DNA of 64,000 nt from Angustibacter luteus (lineage in GTDB: Bacteria > Actinomycetota > Actinomycetes > Actinomycetales > Angustibacteraceae). Below are positions 17,070 through 24,071 of the stretch, piece after piece (positions within the stretch are counted from its first letter, which is position 1; each line of letters starts with the position of its first letter). Both the position numbers and the translations under genes were made by a program. The notes under the pieces are model-generated. The model worked only from the letters and a program-made list of their open reading frames with translations, did no database searches and was not told where the DNA came from. Location: assembly GCF_039541115.1 (NCBI RefSeq), contig NZ_BAABFP010000002.1:1-64000 (forward strand). The letters run 5' to 3'.

Positions 17070-18484
17070 CCGCCACCCACCCCGGGCAGGACCTCAAGGT
17101 CGAGGTCGACCCCCGCGATCCCGAGCTGCGGCTGGGCATCTTCTTCGACGAGGGCAGTGTCGAGCTGCTGACCGAGCGCGACGACAGCGGCATGCTCGCC
17201 GCGCGCGGCACGGTGAACGGCACCCCCGCGGTGGCCTTCGCCAGTGACGCCACCATCCAGGGCGGCGCGATGGGCGAGGCGGGCTGCAAGGTCTGCCTGG
17301 TGGCCTACGAGCGGGCGCTGGCGGACGGCGTCCCGGTCGTCGGGCTCTGGCACTCCGGCGGTGCACGGCTGCGTGAGGGCGTGGTGTCCCTGCACGCGGT
17401 CGGCGAGGTCTTCGCGATCATGACCCGCGCGTCCGGCAAGATCCCGCAGATCTCCGTGGTGATCGGTGCGGCGGCCGGCGGTGCGGCGTACGGGCCGGCC
17501 CTGACCGACATCGTCATCCTCGGCCCGGACGGGCGCGTCTTCGTCACCGGCCCGGACGTCGTCCGCTCGGTGACCGGCGAGAACGTCGACGCGCTGCGCC
17601 TGGGCGGTCCGGAGCCGCACGGCCGCCGCTCGGGCGTCGTGCACGTCGTCACCGAGACCACTGAGCAGGCGTACGAGCGGGCCCAGCTGATCACCCACCT
17701 GCTCGGCAGCCAGGGGTCGATGGACCTGTCGGCGGTCGACGAGCGGCCCCTCGAGGACCTGCTGCCCGAGTCACACAAGCGCGCCTACGACGTGCACCCG
17801 CTCGTCACCAACCTGCTGGACTCGCCGGAGACCTCGGTCGAGCTCTTCCCCAAGTGGGCGCCGAACATCGTCACCACGCTGGGCCGGCTGGGCGGTCGCA
17901 CCGTCGGCGTCATCGCGAACAACCCGATGCGCCTCGGCGGTTGCCTGGACTCCTCGTCGGCCGAGAAGGCGGCGCGGTTCGTCCGGATGTGCGACGCGTT
18001 CGGCGTCCCGCTGATCGTCGTCGTCGACGTCCCGGGGTACCTACCGGGCGTCGGGCAGGAGTGGGACGGCGTCGTCCGGCGCGGCGCCAAGCTGCTGCAC
18101 GCCTTCGCCGAGGCGGTGGTCCCCCGGGTGACGCTGGTGACCCGCAAGTCCTACGGCGGCGCGTACATCGCCATGAACTCGCGCTCGCTCGGTGCGACCA
18201 AGGTGTTCGCCTGGCCCGGCGCGCAGATCGCCGTGATGGGCGCAGTCGCCGCGGTGCGGATCCTGCACCGCCGCAAGTTGGCGGACGTGGCTGAGGACGC
18301 GCGGGCGGACGTGGAGGCCGAGCTGGCGGCCGAGCACGAGGTCCTCGCCGGCGGCCTGCCGCGCGCGGTCGAGATCGGTGTGGTCGACGAGATCGTCGCG
18401 CCCGTCGACACCCGGGGCGCGCTGGCCCGGGCGATCGATGCCGCGCCGCACGAGCGCGGCCAGCACGGCAACATCCCGCTCTGA
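17066..18484 (+). CDS. Acyl-CoA carboxylase carboxyltransferase subunit
   Basis: The 472-residue crotonase-fold carboxyltransferase moves the carboxyl group from biotin to acetyl- or propionyl-CoA to make malonyl- or methylmalonyl-CoA. Family blocks include AAAGGAAYGPALTD (first oxyanion loop) and VPGYLPGVGQE with KSYGGAYIAMNS in the second half. It has no separate zinc-finger N-terminus, so it is of the AccD/PccB type. Its position after fabF mirrors mycobacterial accD6 after kasB. The GTG overlaps the fabF stop. The biotin-carrier subunit is not in the window. Confidence 0.92.
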   Translation: MTATHPGQDLKVEVDPRDPELRLGIFFDEGSVELLTERDDSGMLAARGTVNGTPAVAFASDATIQGGAMGEAGCKVCLVAYERALADGVPVVGLWHSGGARLREGVVSLHAVGEVFAIMTRASGKIPQISVVIGAAAGGAAYGPALTDIVILGPDGRVFVTGPDVVRSVTGENVDALRLGGPEPHGRRSGVVHVVTETTEQAYERAQLITHLLGSQGSMDLSAVDERPLEDLLPESHKRAYDVHPLVTNLLDSPETSVELFPKWAPNIVTTLGRLGGRTVGVIANNPMRLGGCLDSSSAEKAARFVRMCDAFGVPLIVVVDVPGYLPGVGQEWDGVVRRGAKLLHAFAEAVVPRVTLVTRKSYGGAYIAMNSRSLGATKVFAWPGAQIAVMGAVAAVRILHRRKLADVAEDARADVEAELAAEHEVLAGGLPRAVEIGVVDEIVAPVDTRGALARAIDAAPHERGQHGNIPL

Positions 18485-18491
18485 CGCTCAC

Positions 18492-18540
18492 CTGACGCGA
18501 AAGGGGCACCCGAGCCGTTCGGGTGCCCCTTTCGCGTCAG
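18492..18540 (+). terminator. Strong hairpin terminator after the fab-accD operon
   Basis: A perfect 22-bp stem (arms 18492-18513 and 18519-18540) closes on a five-base loop just after the accD stop. No long T run follows. It is one of the strongest hairpins in the window and should end the fatty-acid operon. Confidence 0.8.
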
Positions 18541-18554
18541 CCGGCGAAAGCTGG

Positions 18555-18583
18555 TTGCACGGCGCCCCTCGCTGACGTACGGT
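18555..18583 (+). promoter_or_regulatory. Promoter of tetR-MFS pair
   Basis: TTGCAC (18555-18560) and TACGGT (18578-18583) are separated by 17 bases, a good housekeeping sigma factor match. The expected start point is next to the operator at 18591-18611. Confidence 0.6.
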
Positions 18584-18590
18584 TCTCGAT

Positions 18591-18611
18591 GGAACGAAAC
18601 CGTTTCGTTTC
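18591..18611 (+). promoter_or_regulatory. TetR operator (dyad)
   Basis: GGAACGAAAC and GTTTCGTTTC form an inverted repeat around one C (nine of ten bases match). It is AT-richer than its surroundings and sits at the start point of the promoter before the TetR gene, where bound repressor would block transcription of both tetR and the efflux gene. Confidence 0.7.
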
Positions 18612-18637
18612 ATCCGTGTCAACGGCGAGGGGGCATC

Positions 18638-19243
18638 GTGACCAGCGCGACCGACGAGCGAGCGCGTCCTCGCATCGAGGGCGAGCGCGAGGAGCAGATC
18701 TTCGCCGCGACGCTGAGCCTGCTGAGCGACGTCGGCTACGACCGCCTGACGATGGACGCCGTGGCCAGCGCGGCCCGCGCCAGCAAGGCCACCCTCTACC
18801 GGCGCTGGTCCACCAAGGCGGACCTGGTCGTGGACGCCGTGTCCCGGGCGGCGTGCATGCCGTCGCCGGACGCCGTCGACACCGGTTCCCTGCGCGGTGA
18901 CCTGCTCGCCATGTCGTGCGGCGTCGGCGGCCTGACCGACACCGTGCCGTTGGCCGTGATGTCCAGCCTGGTCACGGCCCTGCACCGCGAGCCCGAGCTC
19001 AAGGACGCGTTCCACCGCCGGTTCCTGGCCCCACGGCTGCAGCTGACGCAGGAGCTGTTCGAGCGAGCCGCCGCCCGGGGTGAGCTCGCCGAAGGCGCCG
19101 ACCCCGAGCTCCTGGCCCAGGTGCTGCCGGCGGTCGCGATCCACCGGACCTTCATCTTCGGCGAGGCGCCCAAGGACGGGTTCGTCGAGCGCGTCATCGA
19201 CGAGATCGTCCTGCCCGCCTGTCGCACCGAGACCGTGCGATGA
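18638..19243 (+). CDS. TetR-family repressor of adjacent efflux pump
   Basis: This 201-residue TetR protein has an N-terminal helix-turn-helix (about 17-62: ATLSLLSDVGYDRLTMDAV, then ASKATLYRRW) and a C-terminal ligand/dimer domain of the TetR_C type. The GTG start at 18638 is the only one giving the standard length before the HTH. It lies 99 bases upstream of an MFS exporter and probably represses both genes through the dyad at 18591-18611, released by an exported drug-like ligand. Confidence 0.9.
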   Translation: MTSATDERARPRIEGEREEQIFAATLSLLSDVGYDRLTMDAVASAARASKATLYRRWSTKADLVVDAVSRAACMPSPDAVDTGSLRGDLLAMSCGVGGLTDTVPLAVMSSLVTALHREPELKDAFHRRFLAPRLQLTQELFERAAARGELAEGADPELLAQVLPAVAIHRTFIFGEAPKDGFVERVIDEIVLPACRTETVR

Positions 19244-19342
19244 ACGTGCGCTGAACGTGCGCTGACCGACCGCCGAGTGCGGCGACATCTGGCTGTCACA
19301 CCCGTAGCAGAGACTTCCGTTCAACCGATCAGAGGAACACAC

Positions 19343-20887
19343 ATGTCACACGACAGCGCGGCCACGCAAGAGCTGGCCGCACCCGAGCCGGACGGCGCGG
19401 AGCACGACCACGGGCACCGCCACCTCGGCCTCGCCCTGGCGCTGATCAGCGCCGCGCAGCTCATGGTGGTGCTGGACGGCACGATCGTGAACATCGCGCT
19501 GCCGCACATCCAGACCGACCTGGACTTCACCCCGTCGAACCTGTCCTGGGTGGTGAACGCGTACACCCTGGCCTTTGGAGGCCTGCTGCTGCTGGGTGGC
19601 CGCGCCGGCGACCTGCTGGGCCGCCGCAAGATGTTCATGGTCGGCGTCGGCCTCTTCGCGCTGGCGTCGCTGTTCGGCGGCATCGCGCAGAGCGAGGGCC
19701 AGATGCTGGCCGCGCGCGTGCTGCAGGGCGTGGGCGCCGCGATCGCGTCACCGACCGCACTCGCGCTGATCACCACGACCTTCCCGGCCGGTCAGGCCCG
19801 CAACCGCGCGTTCGGCGTCTACGCCGCGATGTCCGGAGCGGGTGCCGCCGTCGGGCTGATCCTCGGTGGCGTGCTCACCGAGTACAGCTGGCGCTGGACG
19901 TTCTTCATCAACGTGCCCATCGGCCTGCTGGTGCTGTTCCTCGCCCCGCGCTTCCTCGGTGAGTCCGAGCGTGAGTCCGGCGGCTTCGACATCCCCGGTG
20001 CGATCACCGCGACCACGGGCCTCGTCTCGCTGGTCTACGGCCTGACGCACGCGGCGTCGACCAGCTGGAGCAACCCCACCACCATCACGACCATCACGGT
20101 CGGGCTCGTGCTCATCGCGACCTTCCTGGTGATCGAGTCCCGGACGACGCACCCGCTGCTGCCGTTCCGCATCCTGGCCAACCGGACCCGCGCGGTGAGC
20201 TTCGTGGTGATGCTCATCGTCGGTGCGGCGATGTTCGCGATGTTCTACTTCCTCGGCCTGTTCATCCAGCAGGTGCTGGGCTACAGCTCGCTGAAGGCCG
20301 GCCTCGCGTTCCTGCCGTTCAGCTTCGGCATCGTCTTCGGCGCCCAGCTCGCCTCCGCGCTGCTGTCGCGCGTTGACCCGCGCTGGATCTCCGGCGCCGG
20401 CGCCGTGCTGGCCGCCGGGGCGATGCTCGGCCTCAACCAGCTGCAGGTCGACTCGACGTACGTCACCGGTCTCCTGCCGTGGATCATCCTGCTGTCGCTC
20501 GGCCTGGGCCTGGTCTTCGTGCCGCTGACCCTGACCGCGGTCAGCGGGGTGGCTCGGGAGGACTCGGGCGTCGGCTCCGCCGTGCTGAACACGATGCAGC
20601 AGGTCGGCGGCGCGCTCGGCCTGGCCACCCTGTCGACCGTGGCGGTCTCCGCCGCGACCGAGAAGGGCAACAGCCTGGCTGCTGCGCTGGCCGGCAGCGG
20701 CACCAAGCCGACGGCGGACCAGCTGCACCAGGTCGCGCTCGCGGCCCAGACCCACGGTGCGCAGCAGGCGTTCCTGGTGGCGGCCGGCATGGTGCTGGCC
20801 GGCGCCGTGGTCATCCTGTTCGGGCTCAACATCAAGCACGAGACGCTGGCTGCTGACGGTGTCGCGCCGGGGGCGCACATCGGCTGA
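19343..20887 (+). CDS. MFS drug efflux transporter, DHA2 (14-TM) type
   Basis: The 514-residue membrane protein has the 14-helix pattern of DHA2 proton-drug antiporters. It shows the LDGTIVNIALP motif in helix 1 (about residues 44-54), the motif A loop GRAGDLLGRRKMF (about 87-99) and an antiporter-type glycine-rich stretch (about 145-175). The N-terminus is a His-rich cytoplasmic tail. The ATG at 19343 follows AGAGGA; an earlier in-frame start would add 22 poorly supported residues. It is likely controlled by the TetR gene upstream; the substrate is unknown. Confidence 0.92.
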   Translation: MSHDSAATQELAAPEPDGAEHDHGHRHLGLALALISAAQLMVVLDGTIVNIALPHIQTDLDFTPSNLSWVVNAYTLAFGGLLLLGGRAGDLLGRRKMFMVGVGLFALASLFGGIAQSEGQMLAARVLQGVGAAIASPTALALITTTFPAGQARNRAFGVYAAMSGAGAAVGLILGGVLTEYSWRWTFFINVPIGLLVLFLAPRFLGESERESGGFDIPGAITATTGLVSLVYGLTHAASTSWSNPTTITTITVGLVLIATFLVIESRTTHPLLPFRILANRTRAVSFVVMLIVGAAMFAMFYFLGLFIQQVLGYSSLKAGLAFLPFSFGIVFGAQLASALLSRVDPRWISGAGAVLAAGAMLGLNQLQVDSTYVTGLLPWIILLSLGLGLVFVPLTLTAVSGVAREDSGVGSAVLNTMQQVGGALGLATLSTVAVSAATEKGNSLAAALAGSGTKPTADQLHQVALAAQTHGAQQAFLVAAGMVLAGAVVILFGLNIKHETLAADGVAPGAHIG

Positions 20888-20900
20888 CCCAGCAACGCAC

Positions 20901-20968
20901 GAAGGCCGGGGGACCTCCGGTCGGCTGTCGCCAGCTCCTTGACGCCGACCCGCGGTCCCCCGGCCTTC
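20901..20968 (+). terminator. Terminator hairpin after the MFS gene
   Basis: GAAGGCCGGGGGACC (20901-20915) pairs perfectly with GGTCCCCCGGCCTTC (20954-20968), giving a 15-bp stem with a 38-base loop that can fold further. It starts 13 bases after the MFS stop. Confidence 0.65.
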
Positions 20969-20987
20969 CTGCGTTCCCGTCCTCACG

Positions 20988-21046
20988 CAGATGTCCCGCT
21001 ATCCGGGCTTGTGGCGCCAGGTTGACCCCGGATAGCGGGACATCTG
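20988..21046. repeat. Perfect 20-bp inverted repeat, second hairpin in the MFS-DUF3145 gap
   Basis: Arms 20988-21007 and 21027-21046 are perfect reverse complements, separated by 19 bases. The gap lies between two convergent genes, so a bidirectional terminator is likely; three separate hairpins in one 258-base gap is unusual. Confidence 0.65.
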
Positions 21047-21073
21047 GGGTCTTGCGCGGCTCGGCCAAGTCTC

Positions 21074-21136
21074 CGCACCATTCGCGAGTCGTGTGGTGTT
21101 GGAGGCCCTCTAAGCACGTGTAGCGCGAATGGTGCG
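21074..21136. repeat. 13-bp inverted repeat, third hairpin in the gap
   Basis: CGCACCATTCGCG (21074-21086) is the exact reverse complement of 21124-21136, with a 37-base loop. It ends ten bases before the DUF3145 stop codon and would terminate that minus-strand transcript. Confidence 0.55.
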
Positions 21137-21145
21137 AGGGCGGGG

Positions 21146-21649
21146 CTAGCCGACTTGGTGGAGCCAGCGGACCGGCGCGCCGTCCCCGGCGTACCGGAAG
21201 GGCTCGAGCTCGTCGTCCCACGCCTGGCCCAGGGCGGCGCCGAGCTCGGTGAGCAGCGCCGTCCCGTCGCCGGCCGAGGCCTGGACGGCGGCCCGCAGGC
21301 GGTCCTCGCCGACCAGCACGTCGCCGTGCACGCCGACCACGGCGTGGTGGATGCCGAGCCGGGGCGTGTGGCTCCAGCGAGCTCCGTCGGCGCCCGCGGA
21401 GGGCTCTTCGGTCACCTCGAACCGCAGCTTGGCCCAGCCCCGCAAGGCGGAGGCCAGCCGAGCACCCGTGCCCGCGACGCCCTGCCACGACAGCTCGCCG
21501 CGGACGGTGCCGGGCTCGGCCGGCTGGTTCGTCCAGTCCAGGTGCACCCGGGCATCCAGCACTCCGGCGGCGGCCCACTCCACGTGCGGGCACAGCGCCG
21601 GGGGCGCGGAGTGCACGAAAACGACACCACGCGTCATCGCGGCAGACAT
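21146..21649 (-). CDS. DUF3145 domain protein
   Basis: This 167-residue soluble protein is of the actinobacterial DUF3145 family, with the typical start MTRGVVFVHSAPPALCPHVE, a WxGxxGTGARLASAL block near residues 55-70 and a C-terminal RWLHQVG. The function is unknown. The ATG at 21649 is chosen because AAGGAGG lies directly before it. Confidence 0.85.
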   Translation of the reverse strand: MSAAMTRGVVFVHSAPPALCPHVEWAAAGVLDARVHLDWTNQPAEPGTVRGELSWQGVAGTGARLASALRGWAKLRFEVTEEPSAGADGARWSHTPRLGIHHAVVGVHGDVLVGEDRLRAAVQASAGDGTALLTELGAALGQAWDDELEPFRYAGDGAPVRWLHQVG

Positions 21650-21839
21650 CACGACCTCCTTGGCCTCGAGGGACGTCTTCCCCAACGACCTCGAGCTCGG
21701 AGCGTGAACAACCACGTGCTGCTGGCGTACGGCGCGACGAGCGCGCTGCCACCAGTGTGCCTCACCAACCCCACCAGCACCAGCCCTCCCGCCAGCGGCA
21801 GATTGACGCCCGGAAGCGCTGAAGTCGGTCGCTCCCCCT

Positions 21840-21847
21840 GCCGATCA
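21840..21847 (+). promoter_or_regulatory. Weak FliA-type -10 before the unknown gene at 21880
   Basis: GCCGATCA is preceded, 15 bases upstream, by GAAG (21821-21824), three of four bases matching the T(A/C)A(A/G) element used before the flagellar genes. The start codon lies 32 bases downstream with a good ribosome site between. This is suggestive only. Confidence 0.35.
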
Positions 21848-21879
21848 TGCGAACAGAGCGTCGAGTGGAGGGACCGCAC

Positions 21880-22305
21880 GTGGAGAAGAGCGAGCTGTTG
21901 ATGGCTGAGGCGTACGACGAGGGTGTCGTCTCGGAGGTCATCCGTCCCGCCGCGATCGTGCCCGAGGAGGCCGCCCGCGCCGTCCTCGTGGAGCTGGCTC
22001 TGCGCGACGTCCAGAATGGTGGTGTCTGGCAGTCCGAGCCGCAGCTCTGGAGCCTGTACGACCGGCCCTGGCACGGGTACAACAACCCGGCCGGCGCCGA
22101 GCTGATCGGCACCATCCAGGTCGCCTACGGCACGCCCACCAAGTACGAGATCACGATCTACCGGGTGACCGTGACCCGGTTCGGCGTGGACCACGGGTGG
22201 ACCGTGCACAGCCTCACCGACGCGGCGCTGGAGTTCGGCGGCCTGACGCTCGACGCGTGCCCGCGCGCCACGATGTCCGCTCCCCCGCGGCCCTTCAAGT
22301 ACTGA
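21880..22305 (+). CDS. Conserved-looking protein of unknown function
   Basis: This predicted 141-residue soluble protein was not recognised. It has an alpha-helical start (VEKSELLMAEAYDEG), then aromatic-rich segments (QLWSLYDRPWHGYNNP near 69-84) and strands (TKYEITIYRVTVTRFGV) suggesting a small alpha/beta fold. There is no signal peptide, cysteine pair or known catalytic motif. GTG at 21880 follows GGAGGGA; ATG at 21847 would add 11 residues but lacks a site. A weak FliA-type promoter suggests a possible link to motility. Confidence 0.65.
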   Translation: MEKSELLMAEAYDEGVVSEVIRPAAIVPEEAARAVLVELALRDVQNGGVWQSEPQLWSLYDRPWHGYNNPAGAELIGTIQVAYGTPTKYEITIYRVTVTRFGVDHGWTVHSLTDAALEFGGLTLDACPRATMSAPPRPFKY

Positions 22306-22382
22306 CGGCTTCACGTCCTGACCGGCTTCACGTCCTGACCGGCTTCACGTCCTGACCGGCTTCACGTCCTGACCGGCTTCAC
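22302..22382. repeat. 17-bp tandem repeats after the unknown gene
   Basis: The unit CTGACCGGCTTCACGTC occurs three times exactly (22318-22334, 22335-22351, 22352-22368), with a one-base-shorter first copy from 22302 and a truncated last copy at 22369-22382. The first copy contains the stop codon of the upstream gene. The rest of the 203-base gap to 22508 shows no gene. Confidence 0.9.
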
Positions 22383-22508
22383 GAGCCGGCGACGCGCGCC
22401 AGGCCGAGCACCACCGCGCGCGCAGATCGCTGCCGCGCCTCGTCGTCCTCCAGACGCAGGCGCAGACGCCCACGCGTCGCCCGCGACGGGGCGCAGAGCC
22501 GGGCTCGG

Positions 22509-23729
22509 TCAGCCGAGCGTGACGAGCTCGTGGCCCCAGACCACCGCGGCCAGGTGGGACATCTGCACGTCGAGCGGCGCACCCAGGTCGAAGCCCGAGA
22601 CGTGCCGGTCGACGTCGCGGACGAGTCGCCCGAGCTCGTCGGTGCCGTCGAGCACCGCCCGGCGGATCTCGTCGTTGGCGCCGATGGTCTCCAGCATCTG
22701 GTGGCTGCTCAGGCCGGTCACCTCGGCCAGGGCCGGCAGCAGCCCGGCGAGGAAGGCGACGCCCGGCTTGCTGGTGCCACGGGCGGACGCGACCAGCTGG
22801 CACGCGCGGGCCCGTACGAGCACCTCGACCGAGGTCATCACGTCGGCGGAGTCCTGCCCGGCGACCAGCATCAGCGCGATCCAGCCGGACAGCGTGCCCG
22901 GGCCGACCAGCACGAGGGCCTGGTGCACCGAGCCGATGGTGCGACCTGCGCCGGCGGCGGCGCTGTTCGCCATCCGCAGGGTGCGAACCGTCAGCACCGC
23001 GTCGGAGCTGACCAGCTCCTCGATGTGGGTGAGGTCGATGTCGTCCTGGGCCAGGGCGGTCAGCAGCCGGAGGCAGATCGCGTGGCGGGGAGACATCGGC
23101 ATCGACGGCTGGTCCGCGGGCCGCGCGTACAGGTAGCCCTGGAAGAGGTCGAACCCGGCCGCCAGCGCTCGCTCGTGGGTCTCGGCGTCCTCGACCTTCT
23201 CCGCGACCACCTGCAAGCCGAGGTCGTGCAGGCGTGAGACCAGGTCGGGCCAGGCGTCGGCGGGGGTCTGCAGGACGTCGATCTTGACGATGTCGGCCAG
23301 CGGCAGCAGGCGCTCGGCGGAGGAGTCGGGGACGAAGTCGTCCAGCGCGACCCGGAAGCCGGACTCGCGCAGCGCGACGATCCGCTCGACCACCAGGTCG
23401 CTCACCTCGACGCCCTCGACGACCTCGATGACCGTCTCGGCCGCCGGCGCGAGGTCGATGAGCTCACCGAGGAGCAGCCCGACGTCCACGTTCAGGAAGA
23501 GCGGGTGGCCGCCACCCAGCCGCTCCCAGCCCAGGTCGCAGGCAGCGGTGACCAGCACCTCGGCGGTGGCCCGGTCGCCGTCGAACGCGTGGTGGGTGGG
23601 CGACGGCGAGCCGCGGAACAGCAGCTCGTAGCCGTGCAGCTTGCCGGACCGGTCCACGATGGGCTGGCGGGCGAGCGACGCCGTACCGGCCTGGTTCACC
23701 TGCGGGCCGGATCCGAGAGTCGTCGTCAC
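22509..23729 (-). CDS. EAL-HDOD signalling protein
   Basis: The 406-residue cytoplasmic protein has an N-terminal EAL-like domain (about 18-210) and a C-terminal HDOD domain (about 215-390), the YuxH arrangement. EAL-type positions kept include FLNVD, the glutamate in VIEVVEG, LDDF, VKIDV, AEKVED and FQGY; the first motif reads YELLF. Whether it cleaves cyclic di-GMP or only binds it is open. It lies beside csrA at the end of the flagellar locus and has its own FliA-type promoter, so it may link second-messenger state to motility. GTG start. Confidence 0.88.
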   Translation of the reverse strand: MTTTLGSGPQVNQAGTASLARQPIVDRSGKLHGYELLFRGSPSPTHHAFDGDRATAEVLVTAACDLGWERLGGGHPLFLNVDVGLLLGELIDLAPAAETVIEVVEGVEVSDLVVERIVALRESGFRVALDDFVPDSSAERLLPLADIVKIDVLQTPADAWPDLVSRLHDLGLQVVAEKVEDAETHERALAAGFDLFQGYLYARPADQPSMPMSPRHAICLRLLTALAQDDIDLTHIEELVSSDAVLTVRTLRMANSAAAGAGRTIGSVHQALVLVGPGTLSGWIALMLVAGQDSADVMTSVEVLVRARACQLVASARGTSKPGVAFLAGLLPALAEVTGLSSHQMLETIGANDEIRRAVLDGTDELGRLVRDVDRHVSGFDLGAPLDVQMSHLAAVVWGHELVTLG

Positions 23730-23736
23730 GAGTTCT

Positions 23737-23763
23737 CCATCGGCAACCGATGCACCGGCCTTA
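23737..23763 (-). promoter_or_regulatory. FliA-type promoter of the EAL-HDOD gene, leaderless
   Basis: On the minus strand TAAG, 15 bases, then GCCGATGG, followed by only seven bases to the GTG start codon. The fit to TAAA-N15-GCCGATAA is among the best here. The spacing implies that the mRNA begins at or near the start codon. Confidence 0.7.
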
Positions 23764-23801
23764 ATGGAACGGCGACTTCCGTTCGAGGTGGAGCGTGCTC
23801 C

Positions 23802-24050
23802 TCAGCCCGGAGGCGCGGGCCGTCGGTTGCGCACGGCGTCCTGCAGCGCGACCAGCGTCTCCTCGTTCGCCGCGGCGGCGGCGCGGTTGGCCGCCATCAC
23901 CGCCTCGTAGACCTCTTGCCGGTGAACCTGCACGTGCCGGGGTGCATCGACCCCGATCCGGACGACGTCGCCCTTGACGTCGAGTACGCGGATGACCACG
24001 TCATCGCCGATGACGAGGCTCTCGCCGACGCGCCGGGTGAGTACGAGCAT
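23802..24050 (-). CDS. csrA: Carbon storage regulator CsrA
   Basis: This 82-residue RNA-binding protein starts with the typical [18 protein letters not shown] and includes [13 protein letters not shown], so both RNA-binding strand regions are present. The C-terminal tail (about 25 residues, Ala-rich then NRRPAPPG) is longer than in E. coli, as in Gram-positive CsrA. It probably represses flagellin translation and is opposed by FliW, encoded at 53401. A -10-like TATGCT sits six bases before its ATG, so besides reading from flhF it may be made from a leaderless mRNA. Confidence 0.93.
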   Translation of the reverse strand: MLVLTRRVGESLVIGDDVVIRVLDVKGDVVRIGVDAPRHVQVHRQEVYEAVMAANRAAAAANEETLVALQDAVRNRRPAPPG

Positions 24051-24056
24051 CGGTCC

Positions 24057-24062
24057 AGCATA
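24057..24062 (-). promoter_or_regulatory. -10 element for leaderless csrA transcript
   Basis: TATGCT on the minus strand ends six bases before the csrA ATG, in the 21-base gap after flhF. No good -35 is visible inside flhF, so this is only a candidate. Confidence 0.45.
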
Positions 24063-24071
24063 GGTGCGACG

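Noticed and set aside
22302-22382. 17-bp repeats considered as a CRISPR array or phage attachment site
   Set aside because: Directly adjacent copies without spacers, and no integrase or tRNA overlap.
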